Below are positions 19,520 through 28,645 of a stretch of DNA of 64,000 nucleotides, piece after piece. Numbering within the stretch: the stretch's first letter is position 1; each line of letters starts with the position of its first letter. The position numbers and the translations under genes were made by a program. The stretch lies in the IMG/VR virus record IMGVR_UViG_3300031758_000049, positions 1-64,000 of that record, one strand, 5' to 3'. This DNA is from a virus. The notes below the pieces were generated by a model that was not told the origin of the DNA, ran no database searches, and worked only from the letters and a program-made list of their open reading frames with translations.

Positions 19520-22500
19520 TTAAAAAATGGAAAGTTGACTACCCGGTAAACACTGATCTAAGGTATCAAGAAAATCCTTTTCTAGATCAACTATTTCTTG
19601 AGATTCTACTTCTTTAAATTCATTTTGTAAATCTTCATCAGAAACTAATGTTCTAGCACTAGTAACATTCTCTTTTGTAGATTCAACATCTTCTTGTGAA
19701 GTTACCGGTATACCTGTGACTTCTTCTATACCTGGTTGATCTTTATACATAACATATCTTTTATTTGGTTCTCTTTGATCTTTATCAAATTGTTTTTTGT
19801 TAATCCAAAATTCAACTTGAGAAGCACCATCTTCTATTTTTCCTGTAGTTTGTACTTTAATACCATTATTATTTATTTCAATTACTTTTACTAATTGATT
19901 GTTATCTAATCTAATAAACTCATTAACAATCATTTTATCTAAAGCAATATTAGCACTAAGTGATTTTTTCTTAGACTCAATTCCTCTTTCTATTGCATTT
20001 ATATCTAAAACACCTGGAGTACGATTAATAATATCTGAAACTCTATTTTGTACAGCAGCAAGGTCAGTTAAATATTCAGCTTCATTAATATCTTTTATAA
20101 TAGATGCCATTAATTCAACCTTAGTAAGTAATTCTTTTTCGCGTTTAATTTGTTTTTGCAATTCTTCTTCTGCAGCTATAGCTTCTAGTTTTTCTTTCTT
20201 AGTATATCCTTCTACTAATAATGCTTCAGCTTGTTGCTGATTCATACTATCAATATCAGAATAATTATAACCTTTAGTAAGAAGTCTTTCTTTAGTTCTT
20301 TTATTAACTGGTGTTGTATCAACAGTAGTAACAGGAGCTTTTTCTAAAGCAGCTAGTTCTGTATCATATTTAGCGTTGATTAATTTTTCAGCCTCCTCTC
20401 TAGTTTTAACTTGAATAGATACATCAGTTAACGCATTATTGTTTTTTAATATTTCATAATATTCTTTTTCTTCAGCTTCAGTTCTCATAGCTGAGTCTGT
20501 AGGAAGCTGTTTAAAATTATATCCTTCTTTATAATAAGGAGCTGTAAACAAAGTTTCATTAGGTCTTTGTTTAATAGCATTTAGACTTTCTTTTCTTCTT
20601 TTTTCTATATCAGCTCTCTTAGCTTCTATATCAGAAACAGGAGTAGTAGTAGGAGTAGTTATTGTAGTTGATGGAGTAATACCTTTCTTTCTATTGTGAG
20701 CACTAATAATATTACTTGCTGATGTAGAGTCAAGATATCTTTTGAATCCTTCAGTTTCAATAAGCTCTGACTCTGGACGCTGATCATAAAGTGGATCGTA
20801 TACAGAATCTGGAGCTACAACTTGTCTCTCACTATTAATTCTTTTGTAATCAGCAACAAGTTCTTTTAAAACACCTGCTGCAGCAAGTTCGTTAATAGTA
20901 CTATCTTTAGATATACCACCTGGAACATTTGTCCCAGCTTGAGTTGCTGCTTTGTATTTAGCTTCTTGAGCTAAACTATCTTCAGTAACTCCTTCTATTT
21001 TATCAATATGTTTAGTAACGACATATACTACTTCATCTAAAAGAGTATTATCTTTTGATATACCTAAAATCTTTGCAAAGAATTGACTAAGCATATCTAA
21101 TAGTTCTTGCCACGCAGATTTACCGGTAGTTTGATAATCAATAGTTTTTAACCACGTTGCAAAGCGATCATTAGTAAGAGCTTCCGCTACAAAATCTTCT
21201 TGATTTCTTAAACCATAAAATTCAAAATCAACTTTATCTCCAAATAAAGTAGCATTCGCTGGTCTATTCTTTTTAAATTCTTCTTTAGCTGCTTCAAATA
21301 ATTTAGCAACATCATTTTTAAAAGCAAGATTTTTTGACATATCATAAGCTGTAATATCCTTAATAACTGTATTAAGAATAATTGCTTCAATAGGTAATGA
21401 AAAGTTTTTTGTAATTCCAAAATCAGAAGATGAATATCTAGGATCTACACTCATTCCCATTTTTCCTTCATCGGTATATAATGCTTTATTTGGACGTGAA
21501 AGTTTTTCAAATTTTATTTCACTATTAGCTTTAACAATAGTAAGTAATCTTCTAGCTAAAGCTTTTTCTTTATAAGTAGAATAAGGACTATCAACTATCT
21601 TTTTTAAAACATCTAATGTTTTAATTGAAGTTATAGTTTTCATCTCAGGATCAAATCCCCAATATGCAGCATGCTCAGCTAAAGTTCTTTTATCTTCTCC
21701 TTTTTCCCTATTCTCTATATTATAATTGATAGTCTCACTAATAAATGGAATTGCTTCAACAATTGGTTTATTTTCAAATTGCTTACCAGATGTTTGTTCA
21801 TATTTTTCAAATAAATCTAAGATCTGTCTATATTTTTCAGAATCAAAAGATACTGGTGTTATACTATCTTTAGCTTTAGGAATATTAAAAAATATAGATG
21901 GAACACGATTATTTAAAACATCTTGCATTCCTCTCTCATCTAAAAAAACTTTCATCTCATAAAGCTGATTGAATAAATCATTCATCTTTCTTAATCTTAA
22001 AAATCTTTCATAAGAATTTTTTAATAAAGTTTTTCGAGATTTATCTATATCAGCAATAACATTTCTTAATCTTTCAGTATATACTCTAAAATAATTAGGA
22101 TTTAAAAGAGTTTGAATAGTTTCACCTAAAAATTTAGAATCTTGTTTTAATAAATAAATATCTCGGAAATCAGCAAATGATTTTTCAATAGCTCTATCTG
22201 TTACATTATCATTGTTATTTACTTTAGCTGAGTATTTCATCCACTGTGAATATGCATTGAATAATCTTTCTGTTGCATATGTCATAGCATCTTTTTCCTC
22301 TTTGCCTTCCGGTTGACTAACAATATCAAGATCTTTTAACTTTCCAATTTTTTCACCTTTACTATTATATGCATCACCTTTTTTTACATAAGATACTTTA
22401 TGCTCTTTTCCTTTTTTATTTTTAACTACAGTACCTTCATCTATTCTAGCTGCTTTATCAGCATCTTCTATTTCTTTTACTTGAGTACCTAATTCTCTAC

Positions 22501-25024
22501 TAGGTTCTAATTTTTGAGCTACTGTAATACCTTCTATTGCACTTTGTAATTCTTCTAGATATTCTAATCTTTCTTCAAGTGATTGAATCTTTGATTTATT
22601 ATCAGGATCTTTTTCAATTGTTTTATAACCTTCTAATAATTTTTTTGTAATAGCTATTTCATCGACCATCAATTGAGGAGAAGTAGCTAACATTAAATCT
22701 GAAGCTGATGTTTTAGCTAACTCACTATTTGAAACTAAATTATTAGTAAGACTATCTACTCTCTGAAGAGTTCTATAGAAAGAATAATTTTGTAATACAA
22801 AATCTCTTTTAGCCATCTTGTGAGCAATAGCTCCTTGCATCATGGCTTCATATAATTTAGGATCTTTTTTTCCATCAACTGTACTAGGATGAAAAGGACC
22901 ATCACCTATTTCTCTTTCTGCAGTCTCGTATAATTTTTTTAATTGTTCAGATTTCTTAATCATGTTATCAAGTCTATTTTGATAAAATGTATATGAATCT
23001 TCAGCTATAGATTTATCTACTGGACCAAAAGCTTCTTCTAAAGCTTCTTTATTAAGACCTTTAAGATCTTTAAATTGATCTACAAGAATATCTAATTTAC
23101 CACTTTCAAGTAAAGTCATAAAGTGATTTCCTTCTGTCTCATCTGTTATATCACCAAAAGCTTTTTTATCACCAGCCATATTAGCTTGTTGAGCTTCAGC
23201 ATTACCGTTTAATTGAACCACCGCATTTTCATTAATAGAATCATAATACTTTTCACCCATAGTAAAATAATTCATAGCATCTACTACTTTATCGGTATGC
23301 TCTTGTTGTAGAGCCATATTTTTATCATACTCAGCTCTATTTGTAAGTTTATAAAATTGTTTAGGTAAATAATTAAAAGCAATTTTTTGTGGAATCTGTA
23401 CCATAGATCCCATTAAAAATCCAGATGCAAAAGTTTCTAAATTAGGATTACCAATATTTTTTGCAAACTCTCCCCACACAGATCTAGATCCAGAAAGAGC
23501 AGGATGCGTAAATCTAGCAGAATAATAATCTACCATTGTCTTTTGAACAGCATCTTGATATACCTCTTGTAAACCTTCTGCTAAATTTTCTTTAGTATAA
23601 AGAGCAAATTTACCAACAGTATTTCTTAAAAGATTTTTAGGTTTATATGTAGTAGGATTAAATATATTTTTAAAACTTTGTAGTGCTCCTTCTTCAACAG
23701 TAGTCCAAGCTTTTACACCAGCTTTTTTCCAAGCTTCATTAAAAGCCAATCGTCCACTTAATCCTGTTCTTAATTCCTCTCTAAATACAGCAGCAGGTTT
23801 AAATCCTTTAAGAGCTGTTTCAAAAACTATTTGATTTGAAATATAAAGAGCTGGTAAATTCCAAAGATATGTTTCTCTACCAGCATTAGCTGCTTCACTG
23901 TAAATTGCCGACATCTCTTTATCATTAGGAAGTCTACCGTTTTTATCATAGAATCCATCAATCAATTGATCTCTTACCATGAGTTCTGCACTACCACCTT
24001 CTAAAGATGCTTCAGATAAAACTGCAGCTACAGCTCGACTATCTCGGTAAAAAGCGCCAAATCCTTTTGAAGCTTTTGCCATATTAAAAACAAGATCTCC
24101 TTTTTTACCAGCAGCAATGATATCATTAGCTATAAAACTTCCTGTTTGAGGTATTAAAGTTTTACCAGCACGTTTAAGAGTTCCTTTAGCATAACTATAA
24201 ATATCTTTCATCTTATCAGGACTCTTCATCCAATCATAAGCTTTATTTACTTTTGCTCTAAATTTTTCTATACTAAGTGCATCTATAACATCATCTATTT
24301 TTTTACCAGTTCTTGTTAAAGCAACTTCACCAAGAGCTCCACCAGAAAGAGCTGTTGCTCCCCAAAGAGCTATTTCTTCTGCAGCAAATTCACCAAGAAT
24401 ACCAAAAGTGTATCCAGAATCTACTGTCATATTATTTATAAAAGATCCTACTCCAGATCTACTATCGGCACCAATTGCGTGCCATCTTTCCATCTCTTTT
24501 GCTGCTACAAGATCTGATGATTTACCATCCCAAGCATTCCAAGGTAACATATCTGTAAACCCTGTTTTAAATAGTTCCCAAGATGCACCGGCACTTCTTT
24601 TAAAATAATCCCACCATGTAGCATTCTCATTATATAGTGCTTCATTATCTCTATATAAAGAAAAGCCTTGTTCTTTAAACACTCTAGGTACTGCTGCATA
24701 TCTTGCAAAGTTTGCTCCATCAGAATCAGCATTATAAGTTTTTAACTTACCATATTGATATGGATTACGAGCCCATTGATTTGCTGTTGCTAAACTATTA
24801 TTACTTTGCTCTATTAAACTATTAGAATCAGTTAATGCATTAGTCTGAGTAGGTATCATATTTGTTGCTGATACACCAACTGGATATCTTGGAGGAGGTT
24901 GTGGTAAATCAATATCAATAGACTCTTTAAGAAGAGGATTCATTACACCACCTGCAACAGATGCTGCAAGATTTGCTGGATCTGGAAGAGATAAATTAAT
25001 ATCTTCTGAAATTACATCTGCCAT
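19520..25024 (-). CDS. Giant virion cargo protein with a degenerate zincin domain
   Basis: 1834 residues, 18 bases upstream of the polymerase polyprotein. The N-terminus is Pro-rich (LPQPPPRYP), followed by a hydrophobic, Ala/Gly-rich segment (EEIALWGATALSGGALGEVAL) and long charged helical regions. Around residues 1210-1330 the sequence follows the pattern of zincin domains in phage polyvalent proteins: a hydrophobic helix, then YGLRNQEDFVAEALTN with the usual third-ligand Glu, then an amphipathic WQELLDMLSQFFAKILG. However, the place where HExxH should lie reads NTVIK (1218-1222), so zinc ligands and catalytic Glu appear lost. After a Thr-rich linker (STTITTPTTTP) the C-terminal third is Lys/Glu-rich and probably coiled coil. 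I infer an ejected cargo protein; the domain reading is by eye. Confidence 0.8.
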   Translation of the reverse strand: MADVISEDINLSLPDPANLAASVAGGVMNPLLKESIDIDLPQPPPRYPVGVSATNMIPTQTNALTDSNSLIEQSNNSLATANQWARNPYQYGKLKTYNADSDGANFARYAAVPRVFKEQGFSLYRDNEALYNENATWWDYFKRSAGASWELFKTGFTDMLPWNAWDGKSSDLVAAKEMERWHAIGADSRSGVGSFINNMTVDSGYTFGILGEFAAEEIALWGATALSGGALGEVALTRTGKKIDDVIDALSIEKFRAKVNKAYDWMKSPDKMKDIYSYAKGTLKRAGKTLIPQTGSFIANDIIAAGKKGDLVFNMAKASKGFGAFYRDSRAVAAVLSEASLEGGSAELMVRDQLIDGFYDKNGRLPNDKEMSAIYSEAANAGRETYLWNLPALYISNQIVFETALKGFKPAAVFREELRTGLSGRLAFNEAWKKAGVKAWTTVEEGALQSFKNIFNPTTYKPKNLLRNTVGKFALYTKENLAEGLQEVYQDAVQKTMVDYYSARFTHPALSGSRSVWGEFAKNIGNPNLETFASGFLMGSMVQIPQKIAFNYLPKQFYKLTNRAEYDKNMALQQEHTDKVVDAMNYFTMGEKYYDSINENAVVQLNGNAEAQQANMAGDKKAFGDITDETEGNHFMTLLESGKLDILVDQFKDLKGLNKEALEEAFGPVDKSIAEDSYTFYQNRLDNMIKKSEQLKKLYETAEREIGDGPFHPSTVDGKKDPKLYEAMMQGAIAHKMAKRDFVLQNYSFYRTLQRVDSLTNNLVSNSELAKTSASDLMLATSPQLMVDEIAITKKLLEGYKTIEKDPDNKSKIQSLEERLEYLEELQSAIEGITVAQKLEPSRELGTQVKEIEDADKAARIDEGTVVKNKKGKEHKVSYVKKGDAYNSKGEKIGKLKDLDIVSQPEGKEEKDAMTYATERLFNAYSQWMKYSAKVNNNDNVTDRAIEKSFADFRDIYLLKQDSKFLGETIQTLLNPNYFRVYTERLRNVIADIDKSRKTLLKNSYERFLRLRKMNDLFNQLYEMKVFLDERGMQDVLNNRVPSIFFNIPKAKDSITPVSFDSEKYRQILDLFEKYEQTSGKQFENKPIVEAIPFISETINYNIENREKGEDKRTLAEHAAYWGFDPEMKTITSIKTLDVLKKIVDSPYSTYKEKALARRLLTIVKANSEIKFEKLSRPNKALYTDEGKMGMSVDPRYSSSDFGITKNFSLPIEAIILNTVIKDITAYDMSKNLAFKNDVAKLFEAAKEEFKKNRPANATLFGDKVDFEFYGLRNQEDFVAEALTNDRFATWLKTIDYQTTGKSAWQELLDMLSQFFAKILGISKDNTLLDEVVYVVTKHIDKIEGVTEDSLAQEAKYKAATQAGTNVPGGISKDSTINELAAAGVLKELVADYKRINSERQVVAPDSVYDPLYDQRPESELIETEGFKRYLDSTSASNIISAHNRKKGITPSTTITTPTTTPVSDIEAKRADIEKRRKESLNAIKQRPNETLFTAPYYKEGYNFKQLPTDSAMRTEAEEKEYYEILKNNNALTDVSIQVKTREEAEKLINAKYDTELAALEKAPVTTVDTTPVNKRTKERLLTKGYNYSDIDSMNQQQAEALLVEGYTKKEKLEAIAAEEELQKQIKREKELLTKVELMASIIKDINEAEYLTDLAAVQNRVSDIINRTPGVLDINAIERGIESKKKSLSANIALDKMIVNEFIRLDNNQLVKVIEINNNGIKVQTTGKIEDGASQVEFWINKKQFDKDQREPNKRYVMYKDQPGIEEVTGIPVTSQEDVESTKENVTSARTLVSDEDLQNEFKEVESQEIVDLEKDFLDTLDQCLPGSQLSIF

Positions 25025-25035
25025 CTCTCTTTAGT

Positions 25036-28000
25036 TTATTGATTTAATTTTTTTTTAAAATTTGGATCTTGTCTATTTTTACGAGCTTGTTCTTCAAGAA
25101 TTCTTATTTGTTCATTTTTTAAAGCTGTAAAATCTACATCTTTTCCTATACCTGTTTTTGGTGTACCATAAACCGGTATTATATTACCTGGATTATTAGG
25201 ATCAGGTACAAAAAATGTTACCTGTGCAGTATATGTATAATTATTAGGTTGACTAGGATCAGGAATAACTTTTGTAAATTCAACTATTCCACCATCATTC
25301 ACTGGATAAGAAGTTTTTGGTAAACCTCTCATAGCAATATCATCATTATTACCTGTAGTTTTAGCTCTAATATCTTCTGGTAAAAATGTATCTGGCATAA
25401 GAAATATTAATTTATTTTTACCCCACTCTTTAGTAAATAAATTACGACCTTCTTTATTACTTGTTGCACGAGCATTAATATATGATTGAGGAACTCTTAT
25501 CTCAACAGCTGTCATTCCTTTTTCTCCAAAAGCAACATTAGGAGCTATTTTTATATCTAAATTTAAAGCATCATCTTTTGTTGCAAGTTTTGGATCTTGA
25601 AGCTGTCTTCTCAAATCATTATTAATTTGATTATATTGTTCTTCATAAAATTCACCATTTTCTTCATAAGATGTCATAAAAGCTTCTTTATCATGAAACC
25701 CTCCATATCTTGCTATTTTTAATTCTCCTTGTGACTTAGCATTATTAATAGCTTTAATTAAACTTAAAGCTTCTAAATTTGCAGTAGGTTCTGCAGGACT
25801 AAACTTCATTTCAAAAACTGCAGAAGCATAACTAGTACTTCTATCTGAGTAATCTTGATAATCTGGATCCATCCAAGAATTAGCTTTTTCAGCATAAGCA
25901 GATAACCAAGATTTTTTAGTATCTTCATTATTATAAACTTTAAGAACATCAAAAGCTATTTTATCTTTAACTGTTCCCAATTTATATGGTTTAATTTCAG
26001 TTTCTATAAACTCATCCATAGAACCTGTAAATCCTTCTTTTATTGCTCTTAAAGGATTTTGAATCTCTGAAAGATTCTTTTTTCCTGGCTTAAGGATAAA
26101 TAAATTTTCAAGACCACCTGTCCAACTAATATTTTTTATTTTACTTTTACGCCAATCTTTATAAAGATTATTAATTTCTGAATCAGGATTATTATATAAA
26201 GTTGGATCAGCTTGAGCTTTTTCAAAAGCTATTAATCTTTGATTAATTATTCCATCTTTATCATCAATAGGTGTCCACTTTCCAGTATTTTTTCCTAAGA
26301 AAATTTTATTAACTTCATCTAAAGCAGTGTTAGTTCTTTTATAAACTAATCTTCCACCTTCTGCAGTAAGTTGATTTAATAAAGGATTATCTTTAATAGC
26401 TTCTGCTCTTTTATCCGCAAAATCAGATATAACTTTTCCTCTTGCTGTTTTATAAAAACTTGATAATAAACTAGTCCAATTATCTATAGTATGAGCAGCA
26501 GGTGTATTTAAAGAACCTTCTGTAAATGGAGAATTAATAGGATTATAAGTTCCATATTTTGCAGCTTTAACTAATTCTGGAATAAGATTTACAAAAGGAA
26601 GATTTTTATTTTGCGCTTTAAAAATACTTGTTGCAACTTTATTATTTTCATTTTGAAGATTCTTCATTCCTTCTTGAGCCTGTGTAGTTTCTTGAATATT
26701 TTTTTCAATTGCTCCAAGGTTTTCTAAATAAGCAGGATCACTAGTAATATTAGAAAAAGCTGTGCTATAAAAAGTACTATATTGACCTTTTCCAGAAGCT
26801 TTTATTTTACTAGGTCTAGAAAATTTTGAAAGTGCTTTATATACTATATCAGGATTTGATTTATATGCTTGTTCTACTTTAGTCATTGCTTCTGGATCTC
26901 CATTAAGAAATCCTTTAACTACTTTATTCCAATCTGATGGTTTTATACTTTTATCAGTTAAATAAAGGACTTGTCCTAATGTTCTTTGAATATCAGGTTT
27001 TTGTAATGCTTCAGCACTATTTTGATAATAATTTTTAAAATGAGTAAAAATAAAATCATTAGCACTAGCTTTATAATTTACACTTTCTTCATCTAATGCT
27101 TTAGATTTTGCAAGATTAGTTTTAGTAGCTAAATCTGGAACTAATTCACCTGTTTGTGCACCTGCTACTTTAGGAAGAAATGTAACATCTTCTGATCCTC
27201 CTCCTAAATATTCTCTAGCTAAACTTTTTCTTTGTTCTGTAGTAACACCTCCTTCAATTCCTGCTTTTTCTCTTTCGAGCCACGCTTCTTTCATAGCTTT
27301 TCTACCCGGCACATATTCAATAGGATTACCACTTTCATCATATTTTACATAACCTTCTTCCATTATAGCTTTTTGCTCATTGTAAGCTCTCTCACTTGCG
27401 GCTAATTGTTTAGCATCTACATCATAGCTAACCTCAGTAGTAAGATTAGCATAAGCAGAAGAAGCATTAATAGATTCTCTCTCCAACATTTGAAGACCCA
27501 TCATCTTATCAAAATTAGAAAGATAAAGATTGATGTTATTCGCGTTAATATTCATATTGCTAAGAGTATTCTCAGCATTAGTATAAATATCTTTTACTTT
27601 ATTAATAGATTCTACTTCATCTTTATAACCGCTTAATTGACGCAACCAATCATTTTCATCACCTTGGATTCCTTGTTCTGCAGCATTCTTCTCAGCCATT
27701 GTAAGTTTAGCTTGTGCTGCATCTGAATCTTCATCAGCTTGTTTTTTACCATCTTTTACTTGATTATTAATAGCAGTATAGAATTGCTCCATATAAGCTA
27801 AGCTTGCTTCTTCTTCACTATTATATTCTCCAATCTTAGCATTAACCCAAGCTTTTCTTGTATTATATGCTAATGCTTCAAAGTATTTTGTATACTTAGG
27901 ATCACTTCCAAATACAGATAAAAAATGTTTTGCTAAAGGTTGGATCATTGCCTCACCATTTTTTATATGAGTTATATATCCAGGTGCTTTTGAAAAATCA

Positions 28001-28578
28001 TCATACTTAATTTCAAATCCCATATCCTTTGCCCACTTCATCGCATCTTTTTGGAAATTTTGATAAGGAACATATTCTACATCTCCAAAATTTCTAGCAT
28101 CTTCATCAGTAGCATTTTTAAATTCTTGAGCTTTATAATCGAGATATTGATCTCCACCTTCCCACCATCCACCACCACACTTTTCTGGATCAGTACAAAG
28201 TTTAAAAGCAGCTCCTCTTTCTTTTTGATTTCTATAATTACGAGTCCAGGTCATATCTTTAACTATATCCTGATCATCATATAATGCTTTAAAAACTTGT
28301 TGAGCTGAATCTACATTTTGCTGTAAAGAAAGATCTACTCCGGACATCTTATGGATATCCTGTTGAATCATCTTAAAAAAATTATCTCTATTACTTATAT
28401 TTTTATCACGTAACATTGGCGAATTAAGCATTGTTCCGTAAACATTACTTAACTGTTTATGTGCCGCATCGTAACGACTTTGTTTTGTTTGAAGAATATT
28501 TCCAAGAAAATTTAGATCCGGTTGGAAAGGTTGGATCTGTGGAAGATAATCGGTTACACCTTGTATATAAGTTGCCAT
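25036..28578 (-). CDS. Large virion cargo protein of the crAss-like late block
   Basis: 1180 residues beginning MATYIQGVTDYLPQIQPFQP, a start typical of the conserved crAss-like proteins encoded between the tail and polymerase genes. It is mainly polar and charged helix, with long stretches rich in Lys, Glu, Asn and Gln. A small Cys/Gly patch (CTDPEKCGGGWWEGG) lies near residue 130. No catalytic motif or membrane segment is evident. It starts after a 67-base AT-rich gap with a promoter-like element, the longest gap inside the cargo block, so its transcript may be separately boosted. Its position between two other cargo genes makes a packaged, ejected role likely, but no specific function can be given. 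Confidence 0.8.
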   Translation of the reverse strand: MATYIQGVTDYLPQIQPFQPDLNFLGNILQTKQSRYDAAHKQLSNVYGTMLNSPMLRDKNISNRDNFFKMIQQDIHKMSGVDLSLQQNVDSAQQVFKALYDDQDIVKDMTWTRNYRNQKERGAAFKLCTDPEKCGGGWWEGGDQYLDYKAQEFKNATDEDARNFGDVEYVPYQNFQKDAMKWAKDMGFEIKYDDFSKAPGYITHIKNGEAMIQPLAKHFLSVFGSDPKYTKYFEALAYNTRKAWVNAKIGEYNSEEEASLAYMEQFYTAINNQVKDGKKQADEDSDAAQAKLTMAEKNAAEQGIQGDENDWLRQLSGYKDEVESINKVKDIYTNAENTLSNMNINANNINLYLSNFDKMMGLQMLERESINASSAYANLTTEVSYDVDAKQLAASERAYNEQKAIMEEGYVKYDESGNPIEYVPGRKAMKEAWLEREKAGIEGGVTTEQRKSLAREYLGGGSEDVTFLPKVAGAQTGELVPDLATKTNLAKSKALDEESVNYKASANDFIFTHFKNYYQNSAEALQKPDIQRTLGQVLYLTDKSIKPSDWNKVVKGFLNGDPEAMTKVEQAYKSNPDIVYKALSKFSRPSKIKASGKGQYSTFYSTAFSNITSDPAYLENLGAIEKNIQETTQAQEGMKNLQNENNKVATSIFKAQNKNLPFVNLIPELVKAAKYGTYNPINSPFTEGSLNTPAAHTIDNWTSLLSSFYKTARGKVISDFADKRAEAIKDNPLLNQLTAEGGRLVYKRTNTALDEVNKIFLGKNTGKWTPIDDKDGIINQRLIAFEKAQADPTLYNNPDSEINNLYKDWRKSKIKNISWTGGLENLFILKPGKKNLSEIQNPLRAIKEGFTGSMDEFIETEIKPYKLGTVKDKIAFDVLKVYNNEDTKKSWLSAYAEKANSWMDPDYQDYSDRSTSYASAVFEMKFSPAEPTANLEALSLIKAINNAKSQGELKIARYGGFHDKEAFMTSYEENGEFYEEQYNQINNDLRRQLQDPKLATKDDALNLDIKIAPNVAFGEKGMTAVEIRVPQSYINARATSNKEGRNLFTKEWGKNKLIFLMPDTFLPEDIRAKTTGNNDDIAMRGLPKTSYPVNDGGIVEFTKVIPDPSQPNNYTYTAQVTFFVPDPNNPGNIIPVYGTPKTGIGKDVDFTALKNEQIRILEEQARKNRQDPNFKKKLNQ

Positions 28579-28645
28579 AATTTATGTTGTAAATTTATCC
28601 AAAAATATTATAAGTTTATTACACTTATAAAGTTTATTTAAAATA
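28579..28645 (-). promoter_or_regulatory. Candidate promoter/operator before the 1180-residue cargo gene
   Basis: A 67-base AT-rich gap. On the minus strand TTTATAAGTGTAA (28619-28631) is followed by TATTTTTG (28600-28607), which fits the Bacteroidota -7 consensus TAnnTTTG, and then TAAATTTA. A perfect dyad TTATAAG-N9-CTTATAA spans 28608-28630. The same two words occur in the gap upstream of the scaffold candidate. I see no clear -33 element, so the call is tentative. Confidence 0.4.
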
